The notes under the pieces: model-generated
What the model saw: the letters and a program-made list of their open reading frames with translations, nothing else
Databases searched by the model: none
Told to the model about the DNA's origin: nothing
From: Pseudomonadota bacterium
Lineage (GTDB): Bacteria; Pseudomonadota; Alphaproteobacteria; Micavibrionales; CSBR16-224
Direction of reading: 5' to 3'
Assembly: GCA_013285465.1 (NCBI GenBank)
Contig: CP053449.1
Span: forward strand, 2,318,735-2,382,734
DNA: 64,000 bases
Part shown: in pieces, positions 26,104 to 34,638 of the stretch
Position numbering within the stretch: position 1 is the first letter of the stretch
How the letters are laid out: every line of letters starts with the position of its first letter
Made by a program: the position numbers and the translations under genes

Positions 26104-26841
26104 TTACAAAATATGTGCGTGGGGCTGGAAGTAAAGATGCACTTCCCCCCTGATCCGCGGTGTAAACCCGTAGGAAACGACCTCATCCAAAAAGCCGAGA
26201 TGTTTTAAAGAGCTCTGATATTTTTTCAACGCCTCGATCTCGCTGCGATGCGGTTTGCCCGGATCATCGGTATTGCTTTGCACCGTCATATGATAGCCAT
26301 ATTGCCCTTCGCGCGGCGCCAGCATCACCGAAAGCTGCGTAAACAGTCGCGCATGGCGGGCGTAGATATTTCCGGGTTTCGGCTTCCCCTGCACGATGGC
26401 ACCTTCGACAGCCTGTGAAAGTGCTTCATCAAAATCACGGCGCGACAGCACGACAATAAAAATATCATCACCGTCAATCTTACGTATTTTAAACGAGATG
26501 GATGCGGCGTTAAAAATTCCCGTTACCACATCCAGTGTTGATCCCGGTCCCTCCTGCCCCTGCGCATCCACATCCGACGGTGCCGCACCGGTGCTGAGCT
26601 GGAATTGCTGTTCCAGACTGGACATGACAGGACGGACACGTTCCGTATCCACCTCGGAATGCACATTCAACACAACAAAAAAGGCCAAGAGCAGGATAAA
26701 AATAGACAGGTTCAGATATTGATGACCATCCGCCGTGCTTGTCGGTGCGTTTTCCGTTGTCACATATAAAACCGCTTCCCGTCCGCCGTTCCTGCGGCGG
26801 TCGGATTCCCCGAAATCATCCAGTTTTTTATCATCCGCCAT
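26104..26841 (-). CDS. MotB-like membrane protein lacking the proton-carrying Asp
   Basis: From ATG 26841 (GGGA upstream) the product has 245 residues. It has a charged N-terminal tail, one helix (residues 43-65, LNLSIFILLLAFFVVLN) and a periplasmic domain with no clear OmpA motif. The helix aligns with that of the next gene's product (LAFFVVL with LVFFVML), but the position of the MotB Asp is Ser. It lies 21 bases after motE and 18 before the second MotB-like gene. It is probably a paralogue with a structural role, or half of a mixed stator. Confidence 0.65.
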   Translation of the reverse strand: MADDKKLDDFGESDRRRNGGREAVLYVTTENAPTSTADGHQYLNLSIFILLLAFFVVLNVHSEVDTERVRPVMSSLEQQFQLSTGAAPSDVDAQGQEGPGSTLDVVTGIFNAASISFKIRKIDGDDIFIVVLSRRDFDEALSQAVEGAIVQGKPKPGNIYARHARLFTQLSVMLAPREGQYGYHMTVQSNTDDPGKPHRSEIEALKKYQSSLKHLGFLDEVVSYGFTPRIRGEVHLYFQPHAHIL

Positions 26842-26862
26842 GATGCGTGTTTCCCGCAAATA

Positions 26863-27501
26863 TTATTTCTGGGGCAGGTTCAGTTCCGGCAGTTTTCGCT
26901 GTTCGGCCAGCCGTATTGTCACCGCGCGCGCCCTGTCCGGCGTCATATTGGCCAAAATCGGCGCACTGCGGCGTTCGCTCATCCGCCCGATCACATCCAG
27001 CAACACACCCATCTCCAGCGTATTCATGATCGTTGCGGCTTCTTTCGGCTTCATATTCTCGTAGATTTTCACAAGACTACGCAGACGGTTTTCCTGCACA
27101 TCCGTCTGTTTCCCGAGCAGTTTTTCGATTTCCGCCCGCAATGCTTTTAATTCGGAAATTTTATTATCGACCTCTGCCTCGGCAACATTCAGCAGGGCTT
27201 CGCGCGTGGCCAGTTCTTTTTCACGTTTTTCCAGTGCTTCGCGGCGTTTGGCCAGCGATTGCAGCACATCAATTTCCGCATCGGAAAAATGGGTCTGCTG
27301 CAAAACTCCCGGCGCATCCTGATACGGGCTTTTATAGCTGTCATCCGCCAGCGGATCGGCGTTCTTGACAACAGGCTCTTCAATAGCTGGCGGCTCATCC
27401 GTCACGGCTGTCTGCGCCTGCGCCTTTTGCAGCGGCAACGCAAAAGCAGCCAGCATACCCAACAGCACAAACAGAGCCCCGATCTGCCGCATATGCTTCA
27501 T
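26863..27501 (-). CDS. motE: MotE-like flagellar chaperone/export protein
   Basis: MotE is a periplasmic protein that assists the stator in alphaproteobacteria. The 212-residue product has a signal peptide (to about LQKAQAQ), a long coiled coil (residues 80-130, KRREALEKREKELATREA), and a C-terminal MgtE_N-like helical domain (MKPKEAATIMNTLEMGVLLDVIGRM). Its start overlaps the fliM stop as ATGA. The assignment rests on the coiled coil plus MgtE_N layout and the flagellar operon. Confidence 0.82.
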   Translation of the reverse strand: MKHMRQIGALFVLLGMLAAFALPLQKAQAQTAVTDEPPAIEEPVVKNADPLADDSYKSPYQDAPGVLQQTHFSDAEIDVLQSLAKRREALEKREKELATREALLNVAEAEVDNKISELKALRAEIEKLLGKQTDVQENRLRSLVKIYENMKPKEAATIMNTLEMGVLLDVIGRMSERRSAPILANMTPDRARAVTIRLAEQRKLPELNLPQK

Positions 27502-28556
27502 GAACGCTTGCCTCCGCCGCTTCCCGGTGCGATATAGGTTTCGACATTGACGGCAATACGTCCCTGACGCTGCCCCGTTTTGGCGGTAAACATCGGATGT
27601 TCGCCCACACGCAATTCCACGGAATCCTCAACGCGGGTATTGAACATCACCGTCGCCCCCGGCTCCCAGTTCAGAATATCATGCAGGCTGACGGTGGTTT
27701 CCCCCAAAATGGCCTGTACTTCGATATCGGTCATATACAGCTCATTCGTCAGGTGATTTTCCCAGATGGAATCCTGACCGAATTTTTCCCCCATAAACAT
27801 TTGCAGCAGCAGCTCGCGGATCGGCTCCAGCGTTGCATAAGGGATCATCACTTCCACGCGGCCGCTGCGGTCACCCATATCAATGCGCATCCGCACCAGC
27901 ACACCGGCATTATTGCCCTGCGTAATCGTGGCAAAACGCGGATTGGTTTCAATACGTTCCAGACGGAAATTCACGGGCGAGAGCGGATCAAAAGCCGAGG
28001 TCATATCGCCCAGCACCACATTGACCATGCGTTCAATCAATGTCGTTTCAATCGTGGTAAAGGGGCGGCCTTCAACGCGCATCGCCGATGTGCCGCGCCG
28101 CCCGCCCAGCAGAACATCCACCACCGAATAAACCAGCGCGGAATCCACAACCAGCAAACCGTGGTCATCCCATTCCTCGGCCTTGAAAATGCAGAGCATG
28201 GCAGGCAGCGGGATGGAGTTCAAATAATCGCCGAAACGGACACTGGAAATATGGTCAAGGCTGATCTCGACATTATCCGAGGTCAGATTCCTGAGACTGG
28301 TCGACATCAGCCGCACCAGACGGTCAAAAACGATATCCAGCATCGGCAGGCGTTCGTAATTGACCAGCGCCGAGTTGATAAGCTCCATAATGCCGGTGCT
28401 TTGCAGCTCATCGGCATCCTCGTCAAAACCGAGGAGCTCGTCAATCTCGTCCTGATCAAGAATGCGGCCTTCTTCATCCGTCATATCCAGATCACCGGGC
28501 GCCGGCCCGGCTGCGGATTCAATCTCTTCTGCGCTGTTATCGCTCACGTCACTCAT
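27498..28556 (-). CDS. fliM: Flagellar motor switch protein FliM
   Basis: FliM forms the C-ring, binds phospho-CheY and sets the direction of rotation. The 352-residue product has an acidic N-terminus with the CheY-binding type motif ILDQDEIDELLGF (residues 32-44). The CheC-like middle domain follows (VDSALVYSVVDVLLGGRRG), then the C-terminal SpoA domain with VSLHDILNWEPGATVMF. About 30 extra acidic residues precede the usual start. The start overlaps the end of fliL by four bases. Confidence 0.95.
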   Translation of the reverse strand: MSDVSDNSAEEIESAAGPAPGDLDMTDEEGRILDQDEIDELLGFDEDADELQSTGIMELINSALVNYERLPMLDIVFDRLVRLMSTSLRNLTSDNVEISLDHISSVRFGDYLNSIPLPAMLCIFKAEEWDDHGLLVVDSALVYSVVDVLLGGRRGTSAMRVEGRPFTTIETTLIERMVNVVLGDMTSAFDPLSPVNFRLERIETNPRFATITQGNNAGVLVRMRIDMGDRSGRVEVMIPYATLEPIRELLLQMFMGEKFGQDSIWENHLTNELYMTDIEVQAILGETTVSLHDILNWEPGATVMFNTRVEDSVELRVGEHPMFTAKTGQRQGRIAVNVETYIAPGSGGGKRS

Positions 28557-29176
28557 TGCTGTATCAAAATCTCCTGAAACAGAACATCGCGCACATCCAC
28601 GCCGGGAACGGCGGTCATAACGCGCGCTTTCAGCTCGATCCGCATCCGGTACAGACCGGACGAGCCTTTCAAATCCTCCAGCCGCAGCTCCCGCAAATAG
28701 GTCTGGAACTGGTCGACAATCCGCGGCATCGCCGCTTCCAGCTTCGCCTGATCGGCGGCATCAGCGACCTCGATCTGCACACCCAGCTTCAAAAAGCTCG
28801 GGCGGCCCGATGAACCGCTGAAATTCACAATAATATTCGGGATTTCAAAAAACGCCCCCGGCGGCAGTGCCGCGCCTGCCTCCCCCTCTTTGCCTCCGGC
28901 CAGGCATTCTGCGGGGATATTCATCTCCGCGCCGTCTTCGGCATTACCTTCCTCGATATCCTTCAGGATTTTCTCGCAATTCGGGCCTTTATGCAGAAAT
29001 CCGTCCAGCATGCCGGTAAAATACAGACCCGCGCCGACACTTCCCAAAAGCAGCACCGGCACGCCGATAAATAGCAGGATTTTCTTTAAACCGCCGGTTT
29101 TCGGCGCGTCTTCCGCAACTTCTGCGCCTTCCGCTACAACGGCTTCAAGGTCATGTTCCATTTGCTCTTCGGCCAT
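28553..29176 (-). CDS. fliL: Flagellar basal-body protein FliL
   Basis: FliL surrounds the stator in the inner membrane. The 207-residue protein has an acidic cytoplasmic N-terminus, one helix (residues 29-52, KKILLFIGVPVLLLGSVGAG) and a periplasmic domain ending in a typical FliL strand (DVRDVLFQEILIQQ). It is the first gene of the operon fliL-fliM-motE and two MotB-like genes, joined by ATGA overlaps or gaps near 20 bases. No flagellar sigma site was made out upstream. Confidence 0.92.
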   Translation of the reverse strand: MAEEQMEHDLEAVVAEGAEVAEDAPKTGGLKKILLFIGVPVLLLGSVGAGLYFTGMLDGFLHKGPNCEKILKDIEEGNAEDGAEMNIPAECLAGGKEGEAGAALPPGAFFEIPNIIVNFSGSSGRPSFLKLGVQIEVADAADQAKLEAAMPRIVDQFQTYLRELRLEDLKGSSGLYRMRIELKARVMTAVPGVDVRDVLFQEILIQQ

Positions 29177-29331
29177 GGCATCACGCTTTCTTTTTCTCTT
29201 TAAGTACCTGTCTTCTCACGCTTTTCCTGCAAAGTAGCCGGAAAGGCGGTCTGCTCCATTTTTAAGAGTAACATTAGATAAGGAGTTTGTTAACAACGGA
29301 TTGCCCCAAAATGCCGTAATTTTACGGTTTT

Positions 29332-29538
29332 TCAGGCAATATGGCCTTTTTTGCGCAAAACATATTCCAGACGGCGCAGCGCATTATTTTCCAGCACGTT
29401 TTTGGACGCAGCCAGCGGCCCCTGAATGGAAATTTCCGTCAATGTCGCCGTATCCATCGCTGTGACTTTCATCACATTGCCAAGCGGGATGAATTCAAAA
29501 ATCACTTCACGGCCCTTCATGGGAGAATTCACAGTCAT
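29332..29538 (-). CDS. DUF6898-type small protein
   Basis: From ATG 29538 the product has 68 residues ([20 protein letters not shown]...[14 protein letters not shown]). The pattern [23 protein letters not shown] and the ending [10 protein letters not shown] match a short conserved protein seen widely in alphaproteobacteria. The function is unknown. The longer open frame upstream is a shadow of the divergent acyl-CoA dehydrogenase gene. The two genes share an 84-base promoter gap. Confidence 0.75.
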   Translation of the reverse strand: MTVNSPMKGREVIFEFIPLGNVMKVTAMDTATLTEISIQGPLAASKNVLENNALRRLEYVLRKKGHIA

Positions 29539-29622
29539 ATTCCGGTCTTTACCTCGTCTTCGGCTCTGATGTATGATAGCGCATTCAAAACGGATTGTAA
29601 CCCAATTGCAAGGATAACGACA

Positions 29623-30837
29623 ATGACAGCACAGCCCGCAGAAAAAGCCGGAAACGCCGCCGCCCGCCGCCCCGATTTCCAATGGGAGGACGCCCTGTTT
29701 CTGGAAGACCAGTTAACGGATGAGGAACGCATGATCCGTGATGCGGCGCGCGACTATTGTCAGGACAAGCTGATGCCCCGCATTCTGGAGGCCAACCGCC
29801 ATGAAAAATTCGACCGCGAGATTATGCGCGAAATGGGCGATATGGGTTTTCTGGGCTGTACACTGGAAGGTTATGGCTGCGCCGGTATCGGTTATGTCGC
29901 CTACGGTTTGATCGCCCGCGAGGTCGAGCGTGTTGATTCCGGTTACCGCTCCGCCTTTTCCGTGCAATCCTCGCTGGTCATGTATCCGATTTACGCCTTC
30001 GGCACCGAGGAACAGAAACAGAAATTCCTGCCGAAACTCGCCACGGGTGAGCTGATCGGCTGTTTCGGCCTGACAGAGCCGGATGCGGGCTCCGACCCCG
30101 CCTCGATGAAAACCCGCGCCAAAAAAACCGATGGCGGTTATATCCTCAGCGGCGCGAAAATGTGGATTACCAATTCGCCGATCGCCGATGTTTTCGTGGT
30201 CTGGGCAAAAGATGACGAGGGGAAAATCCGCGGCTTCATCCTTGAAAAAGGCATGAAGGGACTGACCGCACCGAAAATCGAGGGCAAATTTTCGCTCCGC
30301 GCCTCGGAAACGGGCGAAATTTCGATGCAGGACGTCTTCGTACCCGAGGAAAACGCCTTCCCTGATATTCGCGGTCTAACAGGTCCGTTCACATGTCTGA
30401 ACAGTGCGCGTTACGGCATTTCATGGGGAACGCTTGGCGCAGCGGAATTCTGCTGGCATGCCGCACGGCAATATGCACTGGACCGCACCATTTTCGGCAA
30501 GCCGCTGGCAGCCACGCAGCTGGTACAGAAAAAACTCGCCGATATGCAGACGGAAATCACGCTCGGCCTGCAAGGCGCGCTGCGTCTTGGACGTTTGAAA
30601 GATGAAGGCCGCGGCGCCCCCGAAGCCATTTCGATGATGAAGCGCAATAATTGCGGCAAGGCACTGGATATTGCCCGCACCGCCCGCGATATTCACGGCG
30701 GCAACGGCATTGCCGATGAATATCACATCATCCGTCATGTCATGAATCTGGAATCGGTCAATACCTATGAAGGCACGCATGATATTCATGCGCTGATCCT
30801 CGGGCGGGCGCAGACAGGTTTGCAGGCTTTCGGATAA
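29623..30837 (+). CDS. gcdH: Glutaryl-CoA dehydrogenase (acyl-CoA dehydrogenase family)
   Basis: GcdH oxidises and decarboxylates glutaryl-CoA to crotonyl-CoA in lysine and tryptophan breakdown, using FAD. The 404-residue protein starts at ATG 29623 after AAGGATAACG. The diagnostic GcdH stretch is present: [17 protein letters not shown] with the substrate-binding Arg, then [14 protein letters not shown] (flavin contact) and the catalytic Glu in [10 protein letters not shown]. These separate it from ordinary acyl-CoA dehydrogenases. No other gene of the pathway is adjacent. Confidence 0.92.
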   Translation: MTAQPAEKAGNAAARRPDFQWEDALFLEDQLTDEERMIRDAARDYCQDKLMPRILEANRHEKFDREIMREMGDMGFLGCTLEGYGCAGIGYVAYGLIAREVERVDSGYRSAFSVQSSLVMYPIYAFGTEEQKQKFLPKLATGELIGCFGLTEPDAGSDPASMKTRAKKTDGGYILSGAKMWITNSPIADVFVVWAKDDEGKIRGFILEKGMKGLTAPKIEGKFSLRASETGEISMQDVFVPEENAFPDIRGLTGPFTCLNSARYGISWGTLGAAEFCWHAARQYALDRTIFGKPLAATQLVQKKLADMQTEITLGLQGALRLGRLKDEGRGAPEAISMMKRNNCGKALDIARTARDIHGGNGIADEYHIIRHVMNLESVNTYEGTHDIHALILGRAQTGLQAFG

Positions 30838-30844
30838 CCGCGCA

Positions 30845-30948
30845 CCCGTCATTGCGAGGAGCGTCAGCGACGCGGCAATCCATATATCAGGCGATCCGCA
30901 GCCGTCATGGATTGCTTCGGCTTTTACAAAGCCTCGCAATGACGCGGG
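30845..30948. repeat. Palindromic REP/MITE-like element
   Basis: GTCATTGCGAGG (from 30848) and GCAATCCAT (30875-30883) recur inverted as ATGGATTGC (30907-30915) and CCTCGCAATGAC (30932-30943). The roughly 100-base unit is a nested inverted repeat between gcdH and ssb. Sequences of the 'gtcattgcgagg...gcaatccat' kind are well known as dispersed elements in many bacteria. It is non-coding. Confidence 0.8.
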
Positions 30949-31045
30949 AGCAAACGGCGTTATATCCGCCTACAGGCTTGCATTTGCGCTACGGCTTGAT
31001 TATTCTGTCTTACAGAATCATCAGACCCCTAAAGGAGAAAACGAC

Positions 31046-31528
31046 ATGGCCGGAAGCGTCAACAAAGTCATTTTAATCGGTAATCTCGGGCGTGATCCCG
31101 AAGTCCGCACCATGCAGAACGGTGGCCGTGTCTGCAATCTGTCGATTGCGACAGGTGAAAGCTGGAAGGATAAAAACACCGGCGAACGCAAAGAAAGAAC
31201 CGAATGGCACCGCGTTGTCATTTTCAATGATGCGCTGGTCGGCATTGCCGAACGCTTCCTGAAAAAAGGCTCGAAAGTCTATCTGGAAGGTACGCTGGAA
31301 ACCCGCAAATGGACGGATAACGACAATGTCGAAAAATACACGACCGAAGTCGTTCTGCGCCCCTATCGCGGTGAGCTGACGATGCTGGATGGCCGCAGTG
31401 AAGGCGGCAGCGCCTATGGCGGCGGCAATGATGACAGCTATGGCGGATCACAGCCAATGGCGGCAACCGGCACCGATGGCGGCCCCGCCCCGCAGCTGAG
31501 CGATATTGATGACGACATCCCGTTCTAG
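31046..31528 (+). CDS. ssb: Single-stranded DNA-binding protein
   Basis: SSB coats single-stranded DNA in replication and repair. The 160-residue protein has the OB fold (SVNKVILIGNLGRDPEVRTM, WHRVVIFNDALVGIAERFLKKG, YLEGTLETRKW). A Gly/Ser-rich linker and the conserved acidic tip DIDDDIPF, which recruits partner proteins, follow. ATG 31046 follows AAAGGAG. Confidence 0.97.
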   Translation: MAGSVNKVILIGNLGRDPEVRTMQNGGRVCNLSIATGESWKDKNTGERKERTEWHRVVIFNDALVGIAERFLKKGSKVYLEGTLETRKWTDNDNVEKYTTEVVLRPYRGELTMLDGRSEGGSAYGGGNDDSYGGSQPMAATGTDGGPAPQLSDIDDDIPF

Positions 31529-31547
31529 GCAACGGCTGTTTTAAGCA

Positions 31548-32336
31548 ATGGCTTTACAAAAATTCTCACCCCGAGACGGCGTGGAAATCGCCTATCACAA
31601 AACCGCAGCGACGGATGACACGCTGCCGGGCGTGGTGTTCTGCGGCGGTTTTATGTCGGATATGACGGGCAGCAAAGCCGTGTTTCTGGAGGAATTCTGC
31701 AAAAAACGCGGACAGGCTTTTCTCCGTTTTGACTATACCGGTCACGGCTCCTCAAGCGGCAAATTCACGGACGGCACCATCGGCAGCTGGACACAGGATG
31801 CGCTGGATGCCATCGATAATCTGACCGAAGGGCCGCAAATTCTGATCGGTTCGTCAATGGGCGGATGGGTGTCGATGCTGGTAACGCTGGCGCGCCCCGA
31901 ACGCATCGCAGGGCTGATCGGCATTGCCGCCGCCCCCGATTTTACCGAGGAAATCTATTACGGCACGCTGACCGATGACCAGAAACGCGAGCTGGATGAA
32001 AAAGGCATCATCCATATCCCCTCCGATTACGGCGAGCCATATCCCGTCACCGAAGGGCTGGTCAAGGAAGCCCGCCGCCATCTGCTGCTGGGCGGTGATC
32101 TGGTCGATATCCGCTGCCCGATCCGCCTGCTGCACGGCAAAGAGGACACCGTCGTGCCCTGGGGAAAATCCCTGCGCATCAGCAAAGTCGTCGCCTCGAA
32201 AGATGTCGAAGTGCGCTTTCTGGACAGCGGCGATCACAGCCTGTCCTGCGAAGAGGGTCTCAAAATGCTCGGTGACGCCGTCGCCGAACTCACCGACACC
32301 GCCACCTCCCGCGTTGTCAGCCTGCATAGCGCGTAA
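31548..32336 (+). CDS. Alpha/beta hydrolase
   Basis: The 262-residue protein has the hydrolase fold with nucleophile elbow GSSMGGW (Ser near residue 104), acid in LLHGKEDTVVPW and His in SGDHSLS. FCGGFMSDMTGSKA and FDYTGHGSSSG complete the oxyanion side. No signal peptide is seen, so it is cytoplasmic. It resembles the small esterase/palmitoyl-thioesterase-like group, but the substrate is unknown. The gene starts 19 bases after ssb without a clear Shine-Dalgarno. Confidence 0.85.
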   Translation: MALQKFSPRDGVEIAYHKTAATDDTLPGVVFCGGFMSDMTGSKAVFLEEFCKKRGQAFLRFDYTGHGSSSGKFTDGTIGSWTQDALDAIDNLTEGPQILIGSSMGGWVSMLVTLARPERIAGLIGIAAAPDFTEEIYYGTLTDDQKRELDEKGIIHIPSDYGEPYPVTEGLVKEARRHLLLGGDLVDIRCPIRLLHGKEDTVVPWGKSLRISKVVASKDVEVRFLDSGDHSLSCEEGLKMLGDAVAELTDTATSRVVSLHSA

Positions 32337-32344
32337 TATCCTGC

Positions 32345-32372
32345 TTGCACTTCATAACATGTCTGCTACACT
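32345..32372 (+). promoter_or_regulatory. Probable promoter of the SPFH leader
   Basis: TTGCAC (32345-32350), 16-base spacer, TACACT (32367-32372). Transcription would start near 32379, giving a leader of about 220 bases before the SPFH gene. Confidence 0.5.
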
Positions 32373-32378
32373 TTGAGT

Positions 32379-32598
32379 GTTTTTCGGTAAAAAGCACCGT
32401 ATTACACATCTGTGTTTACTGCGTGCTGTAAAGAAGAACACGGTTCAAAACCGCTATGGAACAGGGGTTCGATTCCCCATTTGCAATGGTATTGTATTGG
32501 TTCTGTTCCGAGCGCTATCAATAGAACACGGTCTTGCGGATTTAGATCCCCACCGTCTCTATATGCACTCGGAACAGTTCTTTTCGAAAGGATATACT
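32379..32598 (+). ncRNA. Candidate structured leader or small RNA with tRNA-like T-arm
   Basis: This non-coding stretch is unusually rich in pairing. It holds a T-arm-like GGGGTTCGATTCCCC (near 32464-32478). CTGTTCCGAG (near 32502) is complementary to CTCGGAACAG (near 32568), and these enclose an inner stem (ACGGT...GGAT...ATCC...ACCGT). AGAACACGGT occurs twice (32435-32444 and 32523-32532). No complete tRNA or tmRNA can be built: there is no matching acceptor strand or CCA. It may be an RNA element, a remnant, or a regulator of the SPFH gene that follows AAAGGA. Confidence 0.4.
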
Positions 32599-33360
32599 AT
32601 GTGGGAATCCGTTCTTTTTCCTCTCATACTTTCTTTGGCACTATTTTGGGGGATTTCTCTTGTCTGGAAATATTTCTTTTCCAGTGTCACCGTCTACGAA
32701 TACGAAACAGTATTAATGTATAAAAAAGGTCAATTTGCAGGAAAACTGAAAACCGGCAAACATCGGTATAACAAATTCCATACGGAAATTTTTCGCGAAG
32801 ATAACCGCCTACGCACAATGATTACAGCGGGGCAGGAAATTTTAACCCAAGACCATATCAACGTAAAAGTCAGCTTTGTCATGTCATGGCAACTGGAAGA
32901 TTTTCAAAAAGCCAGAGAAATCAGTCGTGATTTTTACGGCGATCTTTATACGCAATTGCAAATGGCGATCCGCCAGTCATTGGAAGATTTTACATTGGAT
33001 GATCTTTTAGAAAAAAAACATGACGCTTCCGAGAAAGTCCTGACGCTGGTTCGCCCCTTTGCCGAAGATTTAGGTTGTTCCGTAAAAACAGTCGGTGTAC
33101 GCGATATAATGCTGCCCGCCGCTTTGAAACGTGCATATTCCGGTGTCATCGAAGCCAAAAAAGATGCTGCCCGTGAAATGGAAAAAGCGCGGGGGGAACA
33201 AGCCGTTTTAAGAAAACTGGCTAATCTGTCCCAAATGGTCAGCAGCAATCCAGGACTGCTGGAGCTGCGCACATTACAAGCCTTTTCCAACAGCGATAAT
33301 GTCAGTGTTATTCTGGGTGAAAACGCCTTGACAGTTCCCGTCCAAAAGAAAAAAGCTTGA
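32599..33360 (+). CDS. SPFH/band-7 (slipin-like) membrane protein
   Basis: From ATG 32599, preceded by AAAGGA at ideal spacing, the product has 253 residues. There is one N-terminal helix (residues 5-22), then an SPFH domain (QEILTQDHINVKVSFVMSWQ...YTQLQMAIRQSLEDFTLDDLL...VRDIMLPAALKRAY). A coiled coil with KKDAAREMEKARGEQAVL completes it. Such proteins form membrane microdomain scaffolds and often regulate proteases. The open frame continues far upstream, but that part is non-coding leader. The gene is somewhat more AT-rich than its neighbours. Confidence 0.85.
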   Translation: MWESVLFPLILSLALFWGISLVWKYFFSSVTVYEYETVLMYKKGQFAGKLKTGKHRYNKFHTEIFREDNRLRTMITAGQEILTQDHINVKVSFVMSWQLEDFQKAREISRDFYGDLYTQLQMAIRQSLEDFTLDDLLEKKHDASEKVLTLVRPFAEDLGCSVKTVGVRDIMLPAALKRAYSGVIEAKKDAAREMEKARGEQAVLRKLANLSQMVSSNPGLLELRTLQAFSNSDNVSVILGENALTVPVQKKKA

Positions 33361-33446
33361 CCAGATTAGAAGAGCGCAGAAAACCAATATTCTTAACTAT
33401 CTCCTCATTTTAACGCGACTTTAACCTTGCTGCGCTATAATTTGCT

Positions 33447-34526
33447 ATGGAAAAAGAAGCCAGCAAATTTCAGTCCCCTTTGGCCCCTGCGGAGATTGCG
33501 GAGAAATCCGTGCAAAAGGCCGTCGAATTTGCCGATCAAGGCCAAAGCCCTATTCTGGCATTGGGGGAGCAGCATTACACGTTTTCCCATCAGGTGTCGC
33601 AGGCGCTCACCTTAAAGCAGCTGACGGAACAACAGCAGAAAACCACCCTGTTCATGGAATATCCGCATAACCGCATCTCCACCATACTGCTGGATCGCGG
33701 CTATGACGCGGGTGACGCGCAAAAACTGGCGGATCATATTCAAAAAAACGACCCGCACGGCCATATCGCCGCCAAGGCGGTGATCGGCGGCAATCCGGAG
33801 TCATTGCGCGGCGGCAATTTCCACCGTTTTGAAAGCATGCTGCCGCTGCAGGCCGCCATTCATCACGGCATGGATATCGTTTTTGCCGATGCCGCCCGCG
33901 TTTATCCCGATGATTTCTGTATGGATTACGGCGATGCCGCAACGGAAAAAATCGCGCAGGATTTGCATGCGCGCAAAGCCCCCGCAGGTGAATGCGGACC
34001 CGATGACATGCTGATCCGCAATACCCATATGGCGCAAAGCATTCAAAATACGCTGGTGAAAAGCGGCGGGATCGGCGTCCTCGCCACAGGCGCCGCCCAT
34101 ACGCTGGGTGTTGAAGATACCGCAAACGGGCAGCATTGCTATCAGGACAGTCTTGCCAAACGCTTTCAGGAAATGGGGCTGCCCGCCATCATCGCCAGAT
34201 TATGCGGTCACAACGATCTGCCATCCGATTACGAAGCACCGGAAAACGGGCAAATCCATCTTTTTGATAAGCCCGATCCGCAAGTGCTGATTGACGATAT
34301 GTCCGATAAGGACATCCATGACTGCATGACGAAAAACGGGCTTGACCCCGCCATCTATGACCCGCGCAATTTCGCCGAAAGCTACCGCGCCGCATTCGAT
34401 ACGGTGCTTAGAAAAGCGGAAAAAGATCTGGGCATAAAAACGCCCGCAATGCCGCAAAAAACCGCCACTCACGCCCGTGAAGGCAACAGCCAAAGCGCAA
34501 AAGCGGCAAAACCGCTCTCCGTCTAG
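33447..34526 (+). CDS. GExH-motif protein of the TraB/EreA/ChaN-like fold
   Basis: The 359-residue soluble protein shows ILALGEQHYTFSH (residues 37-49) and TLFMEYPHNR, then near residue 213 GVLATGAAHTLGV. This GExH...E...GxxH order is the signature of the TraB/TIKI/ChaN/erythromycin-esterase-like superfamily. Its members are metal-dependent proteases, esterases or haem-binding proteins. The activity here is unknown. The tail is low-complexity. No Shine-Dalgarno precedes ATG 33447. A perfect TATAAT (33436-33441) lies so close that the transcript may be leaderless. Confidence 0.65.
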   Translation: MEKEASKFQSPLAPAEIAEKSVQKAVEFADQGQSPILALGEQHYTFSHQVSQALTLKQLTEQQQKTTLFMEYPHNRISTILLDRGYDAGDAQKLADHIQKNDPHGHIAAKAVIGGNPESLRGGNFHRFESMLPLQAAIHHGMDIVFADAARVYPDDFCMDYGDAATEKIAQDLHARKAPAGECGPDDMLIRNTHMAQSIQNTLVKSGGIGVLATGAAHTLGVEDTANGQHCYQDSLAKRFQEMGLPAIIARLCGHNDLPSDYEAPENGQIHLFDKPDPQVLIDDMSDKDIHDCMTKNGLDPAIYDPRNFAESYRAAFDTVLRKAEKDLGIKTPAMPQKTATHAREGNSQSAKAAKPLSV

Positions 34527-34638
34527 CATGTCACACCTAAGAAAGCGCGGAAAAGCGCAGATTCTTCTTGATTCCGGCGGCGGGACATACCAAAATAGCC
34601 CTTGATGAATGAATCCGTAAAATAGAGGAAAATTACCA

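Noticed and set aside
27597-28577. 326-codon open frame opposite fliM
   Set aside because: Antisense shadow of fliM; His/Gln/Arg-rich and without recognisable domains.
29341-29622. Extension of the glutaryl-CoA dehydrogenase frame upstream
   Set aside because: The extra 94 codons run antisense through the DUF6898 gene; ATG 29623 has a good ribosome site and fits the family start.
32401-32500. tRNA or tmRNA piece at the T-arm-like GGGGTTCGATTCCCC
   Set aside because: No matching acceptor strand, no CCA and no tag-peptide frame could be found, so only a tRNA-like element is claimed.
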